From Hyphomicrobiales bacterium (GTDB lineage Bacteria > Pseudomonadota > Alphaproteobacteria > Rhizobiales > Rhizobiaceae), in assembly GCA_900471485.1 (NCBI GenBank), contig UCEU01000038.1:1-64000 (forward strand): DNA of 64,000 bases, written 5' to 3'. The translations under genes and the position numbers were made by a program. Shown here one piece after another: positions 1 through 7,682 of the stretch (position 1 is its first letter; the number at the start of each line of letters is the position of its first letter). Under the pieces are notes generated by a model that worked only from the letters and a program-made list of their open reading frames with translations, was not told where the DNA came from and did not search any database.

Positions 1-1
1 G

Positions 2-475
2 GGCGGGCAGGGGCTCGCGCGCTACGTGCTCGATCATCCCGAAACGGTTGATGGCAAGCGCGTCGTCGATTTCGCCAGCGGCTCCGGGCTGGTGGCGATC
101 GCGGCTAAGATGGCGGGCGCAAGCCAGGTGCTCGCCGCCGATATCGATCCTTGGACGGCGACGGCGGTGGCGCTCAATGCCGAGCTGAACGGGGTCGAGA
201 TCGGCTTTGCGGGCGAGAACCTGATCGGCTCGGAGATCGATGCCGATGTGCTCTTGGCCGGCGATGTGTTCTATGATCGCGACTTCGCCACGGCGCTGGT
301 GCCGTGGTTCGAGCGGCTGGCCGCTGGTGGCGTGACCGTGCTCGTCGGCGACCCCGGGCGGGCCTATCTGCCGAAAGAGAAGCTGTCGGCCTGCGCGGTC
401 TACGAGGTGCCGGTGACGCGGGCGCTCGAGGACAGCGAGGTCAAGAAGACCACGGTCTGGCGCTTCGACGCTTGA
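2..475 (+). CDS. class I SAM-dependent methyltransferase, 5'-truncated (EtfB lysine methyltransferase / Nnt1-like)
   Basis: The gene enters the window already open: the frame is readable from base 2, upstream of the first possible start (GTG at 26), so the true start lies outside. The visible 157 codons carry a glycine-rich SAM-binding motif I (VVDFASGSG), an acidic motif II (LAADIDPWT) and the post-motif LLAGDVFYD typical of the family containing the electron-transfer-flavoprotein beta-subunit lysine methyltransferase and older Nnt1-type annotations. It should be cytosolic and transfer methyl from SAM to a protein lysine. The substrate is inferred from family only; PrmA-like ribosomal protein methylation is the main alternative. 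Confidence 0.75.
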   Translation, partial: GGQGLARYVLDHPETVDGKRVVDFASGSGLVAIAAKMAGASQVLAADIDPWTATAVALNAELNGVEIGFAGENLIGSEIDADVLLAGDVFYDRDFATALVPWFERLAAGGVTVLVGDPGRAYLPKEKLSACAVYEVPVTRALEDSEVKKTTVWRFDA

Positions 476-484
476 TCTAAAATG

Positions 485-994
485 TCAGGGGCGGATGACG
501 CAGACGCCGGCCTCGTAGGAGCAGGCGCTTGTCTTTTCCGTGACCTCGATGACCTTGGCCTTGGGCGCGAGCTGTTCGCGCCGCCCTTCGTAACCGCCAT
601 AGCCGCTGCCGACGACATAGGTGCCGCCTTCGGCGCCATAGGCGTAGGACGATCCGGCATAGATGCTGCCGTAATTGCCCGTCTGTTGCGGCTGGACGAC
701 GAGGACGACGTTGGCGCGGCTGCCGCCAGCGCGGGTGTAGGCGGGCGAGACGCGTTTCAGGACCGGATTGCGCCAGCCGTGGTGGTGGCCGAAGCCGTTA
801 TAGCCTTGCGCGAGGCGGATGCGGGAATCGCTCCAGCCGGGATTTGGCCGAAAGACCGGCGACCCGTGGTTGCCCGCATGGATGCCGCCATGATGACGGG
901 GGAAGGGCCGGACGCCGAAATCGCCTGCCATGGCGGGCAGCGCAACCAGCGCCGCCAGCGACAGGGATACGAGTTTCGTGATGGTCTTCACCAT
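485..994 (-). CDS. secreted hypothetical protein, Gly/Tyr/His-rich
   Basis: A 169-residue protein on the minus strand, convergent with the methyltransferase gene and only 9 bases from its stop. Residues 1-23 form a classical Sec signal peptide (positive KTITK, hydrophobic LVSLSLAALVALPA, cleavage after AMA). The mature part is low in complexity, rich in Gly, Tyr, Ser and His (RPFPRHHGGIHAG, YGSIYAGSSYAYGAEG) with a pair of Cys near the C-terminus (SACSYEAGVC) that could form a disulfide. No recognised domain. Expected in the periplasm or cell surface. The ATG at 994 is chosen because it gives an intact signal peptide. Confidence 0.6.
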   Translation of the reverse strand: MVKTITKLVSLSLAALVALPAMAGDFGVRPFPRHHGGIHAGNHGSPVFRPNPGWSDSRIRLAQGYNGFGHHHGWRNPVLKRVSPAYTRAGGSRANVVLVVQPQQTGNYGSIYAGSSYAYGAEGGTYVVGSGYGGYEGRREQLAPKAKVIEVTEKTSACSYEAGVCVIRP

Positions 995-1308
995 GGCCTT
1001 TGGTCTCCGGAAACCGAATGCTTAACAAAGCGTTAACGCAAAAATGCGCCAAAAGCGCCGGCTTGTCCATCGAAGCTTGAAAAATCATCCGGAAGGGGTA
1101 GCGAAGTGGAGGGCGATGCTCATCTTTTTCGACGCGTCAAGACGCAAATCGATTAAATTCCCAAGCCACTGCAATTATACTTGTCGTTAGGGGTTTCCGT
1201 GATTAAACGTCGCCATTGATGCAACGCACACAGATAATTTTGTCATTCGTGTGGTTGGCTTGAATGCTCCGACATTCGGGAGCGATGAGAAGACGCCGCG
1301 AGGTTCTG
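995..1308. promoter_or_regulatory. divergent intergenic region upstream of sdhC
   Basis: These 314 bases separate the divergent secreted-protein gene and sdhC and hold no convincing gene. The part from about 1020 to 1260 is visibly more AT-rich than the coding DNA. A weak sigma-70-like candidate for sdh reads TTGTCG at 1181-1186, a 17-base spacer, then TAAACG at 1204-1209; the -10 match is poor. The sdhC ribosome binding site is the GCGAGG just before the ATG at 1309. Confidence 0.4.
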
Positions 1309-1704
1309 ATGGCGAACACGACAAGTAATCGGCCCCTGTCGCCGCATTTGCAAATCTACAAACCAATCCCCACCATGGTCATGTCGATCGTCCACCGCAT
1401 TACCGGCGGCGCGCTCTACTTCGGCACCGTGCTGGTCGCCTGGTGGCTGATCGCGGCCGCGACCGGACAGGGCGCCTACGACTGGGCCAACTGGGTGCTC
1501 GGCAGCATCGTCGGCAAGCTCGTCCTGCTCGGCTACACCTGGGCGCTGATCCATCACATGCTCGGCGGCTTCCGCCACTTCATGTGGGACCTCGGCCATG
1601 GCTTCGGCAAGGAATTCTCGACCAGGCTCGCCAAGCTCAACATCATCGCCTCGCTCTGTCTGACCGTGCTGGTCTGGGTGATCGGCTTCGCCATTCGCTT
1701 CTGA
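1309..1704 (+). CDS. sdhC: succinate dehydrogenase cytochrome b556 subunit
   Basis: A 131-residue integral membrane subunit of respiratory complex II, which anchors the SdhAB catalytic head and, with SdhD, binds heme b and ubiquinone. The family opening RPLSPHLQIYKP is present at residues 8-19, followed by IVHRITGG and three hydrophobic segments. The heme-ligand region HHMLGGFRHFMWD lies at residues 82-94. The ATG at 1309 is chosen over an in-frame ATG at 1264 because it follows GCGAGG and matches the usual family N-terminus MANTTSNRPLSPHL. First gene of the sdh operon, 11 bases ahead of sdhD. Confidence 0.95.
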   Translation: MANTTSNRPLSPHLQIYKPIPTMVMSIVHRITGGALYFGTVLVAWWLIAAATGQGAYDWANWVLGSIVGKLVLLGYTWALIHHMLGGFRHFMWDLGHGFGKEFSTRLAKLNIIASLCLTVLVWVIGFAIRF

Positions 1705-1715
1705 AGGTTGCTCTC

Positions 1716-2096
1716 ATGGATATGCGTACCCCTCTGGGTAAGGTTCGCGGCCTCGGTTCCGCCAAGGAAGGCACGGATCACTTCTGGCGCCAGCGCGTGA
1801 CCGCGGTTGCCAACGTACCGCTGTTTCTCTTCTTCATCATCTTCATGATCGTCCATGCCGGTCAGCCCTACGCCGAGGTCGTTCACGCGCTGTCGAACCC
1901 GTTCGTCGCGGTGATCATGGGCCTGATGGTCATTTCGGGCATCATCCACATGAAGCTCGGCATGCAGGTCATCATCGAGGACTACGTGCACGGCGAATTC
2001 GCCAAGCTCGGCCTCCTGATGCTGAACAGCTTCTTTTCGATCTTCATGGCGGGACTCTGTCTCTTCGCCATTCTGAAGATCGCGTTCGTAGGATAA
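1716..2096 (+). CDS. sdhD: succinate dehydrogenase, hydrophobic membrane anchor subunit
   Basis: A 126-residue partner of SdhC in the complex II membrane anchor. The N-terminus MDMRTPLGKVRGLGSAKEGTD is the typical cytoplasmic lead, with the conserved GSAKEG and HFWRQRVTA region, followed by three membrane segments around residues 30-48, 58-80 and 98-122. His residues in the second segment (GIIHMKLG) and the following DYVH are the heme/quinone neighbourhood. The open frame extends upstream through sdhC, but the ATG at 1716, 11 bases after the sdhC stop, is the family start. Confidence 0.94.
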   Translation: MDMRTPLGKVRGLGSAKEGTDHFWRQRVTAVANVPLFLFFIIFMIVHAGQPYAEVVHALSNPFVAVIMGLMVISGIIHMKLGMQVIIEDYVHGEFAKLGLLMLNSFFSIFMAGLCLFAILKIAFVG

Positions 2097-2104
2097 GTGA
2101 TATC

Positions 2105-3961
2105 ATGGCTTCGAATTCATCCGCTCAGAATGGGCCCGCCCAGAACGGGAAAGCCTACAAGTACGTCGACCACTCCTATGACGTGATCGTCGTCGGTGCC
2201 GGTGGCGCCGGCCTGCGCGCCACGCTCGGCATGGCCGAGCAGGGCTTCAAGACCGCCTGCATCACCAAGGTTTTCCCGACCCGCTCGCACACCGTTGCGG
2301 CGCAGGGCGGCATCGCCGCCTCGCTGCGCAACATGACGCCCGACAGCTGGCAGTGGCACCTCTACGATACCGTCAAGGGTTCCGACTGGCTCGGCGACGT
2401 CGACGCCATGCAGTATCTCACCATGGAAGCGCCGAAGGCGGTCTATGAGCTCGAGCACTACGGCGTCCCCTTCTCGCGTAACGAAGAAGGCAAGATCTAC
2501 CAGCGCCCGTTTGGCGGCCACATGCAGAACTACGGCGAAGGCCCGCCGGTACAGCGCACCTGCGCCGTTGCCGACCGTACCGGCCACGCCATCCTGCACA
2601 CGCTCTACGGCCAGTCGCTGCGCAACAACGCCGAATTCTTCATCGAGTATTTCGCGCTCGACCTGATCATGTCGGACGACGGCAGCCGCTGCACCGGCGT
2701 CGTTGCCTGGAACCTCGACGACGGCACGATCCATCGCTTCGCCGCCAAGATGGTGGTGCTGGCGACCGGTGGCTACGGCCGCGCCTATTTCTCGGCGACC
2801 TCGGCGCACACCTGCACCGGCGACGGCGGCGGCATGGTTGCCCGCGCTGGCCTGCCGCTCCAGGACATGGAGTTCGTGCAGTTCCACCCGACCGGCATCT
2901 ACGGCTCCGGCTGTCTGATCACGGAAGGCGCGCGCGGCGAAGGCGGCTATCTGGTCAACTCAGAGGGCGAGCGCTTCATGGAACGCTATGCGCCGTCGGC
3001 CAAGGACCTTGCCTCGCGCGACGTCGTTTCGCGCTGCATGACGCTCGAAATCCGCGAAGGTCGCGGCGTCGGCAAGAACAAGGACCACATCTTCCTGCAT
3101 CTCGACCATCTCGATCCAGCCGTTCTTCACGAGCGCCTGCCGGGCATTTCCGAGAGCGCCAAGATCTTCGCCGGCGTCGACGTGACCCGCGAGCCGATCC
3201 CGGTCCTGCCGACAGTTCACTACAACATGGGTGGCATTCCGACGAACTACTGGGGTGAGGTGCTCAACGCCGACAGCTCCAATCCGGAGCGGATCATTCC
3301 GGGCCTGATGGCCGTCGGCGAAGCGGGCTGCGCCTCGGTGCACGGCGCCAATCGCCTCGGCTCCAACTCGCTGATCGACCTCGTGGTCTTCGGGCGCGCC
3401 GCTGCCATCCGCGCCGGTGAGGTGATCGACCGCAACGAGCCGATCCCGCATCTCAACGTCGCTGCCTGCGACAAGATCATGGACCGCTTCGACGGCCTGC
3501 GCCACGCCTCCGGCAGCACGCCGACGGCCAATCTTCGCGAGAAGATGCAGCGCGCCATGCAGGAAGACGCCGCCGTGTTCCGCACGCAGGAATCGCTGGA
3601 ATCGGGCTGCAAGCGCATCTCGGCCATCTGGCAGGAAATGCGCGACATCAAGGTCACCGACCGCTCGATGATCTGGAATTCGGATCTCGTCGAAACGCTC
3701 GAACTGCAGAACCTGATGGCCAACGCCATCACGACGATCTACGGCGCCGAAGCGCGCAAGGAGAGCCGTGGTTCGCACGCCCGCGAAGACTACACGGAAG
3801 GCGCATTCGTCGGCCGCGACGACGTCAACTGGCGCAAGCATACGCTTGCCTGGGTCAACGACGCCGGCGACGTGAAGCTGGACTACCGCCCGGTGCATAC
3901 CGATCTGATCGCGGAAGGGATCGACCCGCAGAAGATCGCGCCCAAGGCGCGTGTTTACTGA
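2105..3961 (+). CDS. sdhA: succinate dehydrogenase flavoprotein subunit
   Basis: A 618-residue FAD subunit that oxidises succinate to fumarate at the cytoplasmic face of the membrane. The dinucleotide-binding motif VIVVGAGGAGLRAT lies near residues 28-40. SHTVAAQGG follows, with His62 the expected site of covalent FAD attachment. The substrate region QFHPTGIYG and the C-terminal FAD contact HGANRLGSNSLIDLVVFG are intact, and length is normal for the family. It starts 8 bases after sdhD. Unusually, sdhB does not follow directly: a toxin-antitoxin pair lies between them. Confidence 0.98.
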   Translation: MASNSSAQNGPAQNGKAYKYVDHSYDVIVVGAGGAGLRATLGMAEQGFKTACITKVFPTRSHTVAAQGGIAASLRNMTPDSWQWHLYDTVKGSDWLGDVDAMQYLTMEAPKAVYELEHYGVPFSRNEEGKIYQRPFGGHMQNYGEGPPVQRTCAVADRTGHAILHTLYGQSLRNNAEFFIEYFALDLIMSDDGSRCTGVVAWNLDDGTIHRFAAKMVVLATGGYGRAYFSATSAHTCTGDGGGMVARAGLPLQDMEFVQFHPTGIYGSGCLITEGARGEGGYLVNSEGERFMERYAPSAKDLASRDVVSRCMTLEIREGRGVGKNKDHIFLHLDHLDPAVLHERLPGISESAKIFAGVDVTREPIPVLPTVHYNMGGIPTNYWGEVLNADSSNPERIIPGLMAVGEAGCASVHGANRLGSNSLIDLVVFGRAAAIRAGEVIDRNEPIPHLNVAACDKIMDRFDGLRHASGSTPTANLREKMQRAMQEDAAVFRTQESLESGCKRISAIWQEMRDIKVTDRSMIWNSDLVETLELQNLMANAITTIYGAEARKESRGSHAREDYTEGAFVGRDDVNWRKHTLAWVNDAGDVKLDYRPVHTDLIAEGIDPQKIAPKARVY

Positions 3962-4009
3962 TGGGGAATGTGAGAGAATAGGCAAAGGATCGTTGCCGGA
4001 GGCACTGCC

Positions 4010-4249
4010 ATGGGTGAAATGCGGATCAAGATCGCTGACGAAGAGCTGCTGACGCGTATTTCAGATCGGGCGCGGCTGAATAACCGCTCCGTCGAGGAAG
4101 AGGTGGAAGCGTTGCTGCAGGCGGCGGTGCCGGTTCGTACCCGACGCGAAGATCTCCCGGCGATTGCCGCCAGAATTCGGGCGATGACGCCGAAAGGCGT
4201 CAAGCAGACGGCGGCTGCGGAGATGTTGCGAGAGGACCGGGATCGTTGA
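4010..4249 (+). CDS. FitA/VapB-type ribbon-helix-helix antitoxin
   Basis: A 79-residue protein with an N-terminal ribbon-helix-helix DNA-binding region (MRIKIADEELLTRISDRARL then NNRSVEEEVEALLQAAVP), as in FitA-like antitoxins. It ends in a basic/acidic tail (AAAEMLREDRDR) resembling the toxin-clamping tail of VapB/FitA proteins. The ATG at 4010 has a good GGAGG eight bases upstream. The gene starts 48 bases after sdhA and overlaps the toxin start by 4 bases (TTGA), so the two are very likely coupled in translation. By family it should neutralise the toxin and repress its own transcription, which here would mean binding inside the sdh operon. Confidence 0.87.
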   Translation: MGEMRIKIADEELLTRISDRARLNNRSVEEEVEALLQAAVPVRTRREDLPAIAARIRAMTPKGVKQTAAAEMLREDRDR

Positions 4250-4704
4250 TCTACGTTGTCGATGCATCGGCTGCGATCGCATGGTTCGTGCCGGAGCCCG
4301 AACATCTCGATGCCGATTTTCTACTTGGCAGTTCGATGCGGAGGGTTGCTCCGGATCTGATCTTCGCGGAAGTCGCCAATGTCCTGCAGCGCAAGGTTCG
4401 ACTTGGTCAAATCACGCCGCAGCAGGCAGTGGATGGATTGGCGACGCTGGACGATAGCATCGATGTGGTCCTGCCTTGTCGGGCGCTGTATCGCCAAGCT
4501 TTCGATCTTTCGCGGAAGCTCGATCACTCGGTTTATGACTGCATGTATCTCGCGGCAACACTCTCGACGGACGACAGCTTTCTTGTGACGTCCGATATGA
4601 AATTTCTAACCAAGGCACATGCTGCCGGAGAGGGTGACCGGATACGGACCCTCGAAGTGGCGCATGCGCTGTTCGTCTCTGAGCAGGAAAGCAAACATGG
4701 TTGA
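4246..4704 (+). CDS. VapC-type PIN-domain ribonuclease toxin
   Basis: A 152-residue PIN-domain protein starting with TTG at 4246, overlapping the antitoxin stop. The four acidic residues of the PIN active site are all visible: Asp6 (YVVDASAAI), Glu42 (IFAEVANVL), Asp98 (HSVYDCMYLAAT) and Asp117 (VTSDMKFLTKA). It therefore looks catalytically intact as a Mg-dependent RNase of the VapC family, whose members cut tRNA or rRNA. Its last codons overlap the first 8 bases of sdhB (4697-4704), and the sdhB ribosome binding site sits inside the toxin gene. Toxicity is inferred, not shown. Confidence 0.88.
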   Translation: MIYVVDASAAIAWFVPEPEHLDADFLLGSSMRRVAPDLIFAEVANVLQRKVRLGQITPQQAVDGLATLDDSIDVVLPCRALYRQAFDLSRKLDHSVYDCMYLAATLSTDDSFLVTSDMKFLTKAHAAGEGDRIRTLEVAHALFVSEQESKHG

Positions 4705-5476
4705 ACTTGCACTTCCCAAGAATTCCCAGATCCGCGAAGGCAAGGTGTGGCCGAAGCCCGCCGGTGCCACCAACACCCGCGAATTCCGCGTCTATCGCTG
4801 GAGCCCGGATGACGGCCAGAACCCGTCGATCGACACGTTCTACATCGATGTCGACGATTGCGGCCCGATGGTGCTCGACGGTCTGCTCTACATCAAGAAC
4901 AAGATCGACCCGACGCTGACGCTGCGCCGTTCCTGTCGCGAGGGTATCTGCGGTTCCTGCGCGATGAACATCGACGGCACGAACACGCTGGCCTGCACCA
5001 AGGGCCTTGATGACATCAAGGGCTCGGTGAAGATCTATCCGCTGCCGCACATGCCCGTCGTCAAGGACCTGGTGCCCGACCTCACCAACTTCTACGCCCA
5101 GCACCGCTCGATCGAGCCTTGGCTGAAGACGGTGTCGCCGACGCCGGCCAAGGAGTGGAAGCAGAGCCATGACGACCGGCAGAAGCTCGACGGCCTCTAC
5201 GAGTGCATTCTCTGCGCCTGCTGCTCGACCTCCTGTCCGAGCTACTGGTGGAACGGCGACCGTTATCTCGGTCCGGCCGTGCTGCTGCAGGCCTATCGCT
5301 GGCTGATCGATTCCAGAGACGAAGCGACCGGCGAGCGCCTCGACAACCTCGAGGATCCGTTCCGCCTCTATCGCTGCCACACGATCATGAACTGCGCGCA
5401 GACCTGCCCCAAGGGCCTGAACCCCGCCAAGGCGATCGCCGAGATCAAGAAGATGATGGTGGAGCGTCGGGTTTAG
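4697..5476 (+). CDS. sdhB: succinate dehydrogenase iron-sulfur subunit
   Basis: A 259-residue subunit carrying electrons from FAD in SdhA to ubiquinone. The N-terminal [2Fe-2S] ferredoxin domain has Cys80, Cys85, Cys88 and Cys100 (SCREGICGSC then LAC). The C-terminal domain holds the [4Fe-4S] and [3Fe-4S] ligands in CILCACCSTSCPSYWW and CHTIMNCAQTCPKG. The ATG at 4697 gives the conserved N-terminus MVELALPKNSQI; longer in-frame starts run into toxin sequence in another frame. The start overlaps the VapC gene by 8 bases, with AGGAAAG upstream as ribosome binding site. Confidence 0.97.
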   Translation: MVELALPKNSQIREGKVWPKPAGATNTREFRVYRWSPDDGQNPSIDTFYIDVDDCGPMVLDGLLYIKNKIDPTLTLRRSCREGICGSCAMNIDGTNTLACTKGLDDIKGSVKIYPLPHMPVVKDLVPDLTNFYAQHRSIEPWLKTVSPTPAKEWKQSHDDRQKLDGLYECILCACCSTSCPSYWWNGDRYLGPAVLLQAYRWLIDSRDEATGERLDNLEDPFRLYRCHTIMNCAQTCPKGLNPAKAIAEIKKMMVERRV

Positions 5477-5490
5477 GACGTTTCATCCAG

Positions 5491-5511
5491 GGCGGCCCGC
5501 CTAGGGCCGCC
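5491..5511 (+). terminator. hairpin after sdhB
   Basis: A perfect 8-bp stem (GGCGGCCC / GGGCCGCC) with a 5-base loop begins 14 bases after the sdhB stop. No T run follows, so it may stabilise the 3' end of sdh mRNA or terminate weakly rather than act as a classical intrinsic terminator. The remaining gap to 5770 is AT-rich and holds no convincing gene. Confidence 0.5.
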
Positions 5512-5770
5512 TCAATGCCCGCTATCATGGCGGAATGCGGCTTTCACGATTTCGAGATCGAAGAATCAGCCGCTCATCACCTTGCTGACAAATTCTATCT
5601 TCAGGAAGTTCTCGGCCAAGCCGGTTGAATTGCGGCTTTTCGGGCCTAGCTCAGTCCCGGGCAATTCGCGGGCTGTGCCGGCTTGATTAACCAAAGTGAA
5701 ATACGTTAACTCGAAAATAAGTCTAATCACTATTTTCATACGACAAATGCGGACATTCGGGAGCATTCAA

Positions 5771-6292
5771 ATGCAATTGCGATATGCGATGACAGGTGTG
5801 GCGGTCGTGCTGTCACTCGCCGGTTGCCAGCGTACGGCGTATAATGATGCAAATTACAGTTCGGCTTCGGCGCCGGCGCCGCTGACGGCCCAGCCGGTTC
5901 CGTCCGTTCAGGGCGGACAGCTGCCGCCGCCTTCGGGCGCCTCGCAGTTCCCGGCAGCACCGACGAGCAACGCACCGATGGCCGGCCAGGGCGGCGCCAT
6001 GGCGGCCAATGGCGGCGGCCTCGACGTTACCAAGGAGTCGCTTGTCGGCAGCTGGCGCGTCAACGGTTCCTGCGACATGTTCCTGACGCTCACCAACCTA
6101 GGCAGCGGATCGCGCGGCGGTACGCGCGGCTGTGTCGGCGAACTGACAGCGATGCGCTCCTGGGAAGTCTCGGGCAAGCAGGTGCTGCTCAAGGACGTCA
6201 ACGGCAACCAGGTCGGCAGCGTCTACAAGACCGCCGACAATGCCTTCAGCGGCCAGACGAGCTCCGGGCAGTCGATCACCCTCAGCCGATAA
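5771..6292 (+). CDS. Omp19-like lipoprotein, AprI/Inh protease-inhibitor domain
   Basis: A 173-residue lipoprotein resembling Brucella Omp19 in length and architecture. The ATG at 5771 yields a lipoprotein signal peptide (MQLRYAMTGVAVVLSLAGC) with lipobox LAGC at the Cys; an in-frame ATG at 5696 would bury this and is not used. A Ser/Ala/Pro/Gly-rich linker (residues 20-85) is followed by the C-terminal Inh-type beta-barrel domain (VGSWRVNGSCDMFLTLT, GTRGCVGELTAMRSWEVSG), with two Cys likely bridged. Expected in the outer membrane, where Inh-type domains inhibit proteases. Function here is inferred from family. Confidence 0.8.
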   Translation: MQLRYAMTGVAVVLSLAGCQRTAYNDANYSSASAPAPLTAQPVPSVQGGQLPPPSGASQFPAAPTSNAPMAGQGGAMAANGGGLDVTKESLVGSWRVNGSCDMFLTLTNLGSGSRGGTRGCVGELTAMRSWEVSGKQVLLKDVNGNQVGSVYKTADNAFSGQTSSGQSITLSR

Positions 6293-6339
6293 GCGAGCCG
6301 GCGGCTCGCTCCGCCGATACTTCCGGGCGGATATCCCAG

Positions 6340-7503
6340 ATGCAACCGATGCCAGACTACAGCTTGAGCGTCAGCGAACAATTGAAGTCGCTGACGGCCT
6401 CAGGCTCGCTTCAACTCGATTCCGCCCAGATGCATGTGGCGAAGTGCCTGGATCGGGTGCTTTCCGACCTCAAGCAGAAGCGCCCGGCGGCGAAATCGAG
6501 TGCGCTCGGCTGGCTGTTCGCGGCCAAGAAGAAGCCGTCCGAGAAGGTTCGCGGGCTTTATATCCATGGCAGCGTCGGCCGCGGCAAGACGATGCTGATG
6601 GACATGTTCTTCGCCATGGCGCCATGCCCCAAGAAACGGCGGGCGCATTTCCACGAATTCATGACCGACGTGCACAACCGCATCGCGGCACACCGGCTTA
6701 AGCTGAAGAACGGCGAGACGAAGCAGGCGGACCCGATCCCCGTCGTCGCGGCAGCACTCTACGACGAGGCCGAGCTTCTGTGCTTCGACGAGTTCACGGT
6801 CACCGACATAGCGGATGCGATGATCCTGTCGCGGCTGTTTTCCGATCTCTTCGGGCGCGGCTGCATTCTGGTGGCAACGTCGAATGTCGAGCCCGACAAT
6901 CTCTACAGGGATGGTCTCAATCGCGGGCTCTTCCTGCCGTTCATCGGGTTGCTCCACGCGCATGTCGACACGGTGACGCTGGATTCTCCGACCGATTACC
7001 GGATGGAGAAGATCGACAGCCTGCCCGTCTACATTACCCCGCTCGACCGCCATGCCGACATGGCGATGGATGCCGCCTGGAACCAGGCGCTGCACGGGCG
7101 CAAGGCGCAGCCCATCGAGATTCCGATGAAGGGGCGCTCGATCCATGTGCCGCTCGCCGTCGACCGACTGGCGCGCTTCACATTCGCCGATCTCTGCGAC
7201 AAGCCGCTGGGTGCTGCCGACTTCCTGGCGATCTCGGAACGTTTTGACGCCATATTTGTCGATCATGTTCCCTTGCTCGGACCGGAGAAGCGCAACCAGA
7301 CGAAGCGTTTCATCATTCTGGTGGACACGCTCTACGATCACGCCGTGCGGCTTTATATTTCGGCGGCGGCGATGCCTGAAAATCTTCTGACACAAGCGCG
7401 TGGTACGGAAGGTTTCGAATTCGACCGGACGGCCTCGCGGCTGTTCGAGATGCGGAGTGCCGAATATCTCGCGCTGCACCACGACCGACGGGCCGCAGAG
7501 TAA
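6340..7503 (+). CDS. zapE: cell division protein ZapE / AFG1-family ATPase
   Basis: A 387-residue P-loop ATPase of the AFG1/ZapE family. Walker A is HGSVGRGKTML (residues 76-86) and Walker B is LLCFDEFTVTDIAD; the sensor-like VATSNVEPDNLYRDGLNR and the C-terminal FIILVDTLYDHAVRL are also family features. In E. coli ZapE acts on the Z-ring; in mitochondria AFG1/LACE1 assists respiratory complexes. Genes of this family often sit next to mdh and the suc operon in rhizobia, as here, 179 bases upstream of mdh. An ATG at 6349 is an equally possible start. Confidence 0.9.
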   Translation: MQPMPDYSLSVSEQLKSLTASGSLQLDSAQMHVAKCLDRVLSDLKQKRPAAKSSALGWLFAAKKKPSEKVRGLYIHGSVGRGKTMLMDMFFAMAPCPKKRRAHFHEFMTDVHNRIAAHRLKLKNGETKQADPIPVVAAALYDEAELLCFDEFTVTDIADAMILSRLFSDLFGRGCILVATSNVEPDNLYRDGLNRGLFLPFIGLLHAHVDTVTLDSPTDYRMEKIDSLPVYITPLDRHADMAMDAAWNQALHGRKAQPIEIPMKGRSIHVPLAVDRLARFTFADLCDKPLGAADFLAISERFDAIFVDHVPLLGPEKRNQTKRFIILVDTLYDHAVRLYISAAAMPENLLTQARGTEGFEFDRTASRLFEMRSAEYLALHHDRRAAE

Positions 7504-7682
7504 CTTTCCGGTAAGAAATAGTTTGACGTTTACGTAAGAACTTTATGTTCTAAACGATTGAAATTCCTCGACCAAAAATAATAGGTTGCCATTTTTGGCC
7601 TTTGGGTCTATGCGATTGCGGCATTGGGCGAGGCCCCTTCACGCGTCGCCCGACGAATTTTGGTCGCAAAGGAAACACCGAA

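Noticed and set aside
5515..5628. A 37-codon frame after sdhB
   Set aside because: It follows a hairpin, has no good ribosome binding site, and no recognisable sequence; too short to support.
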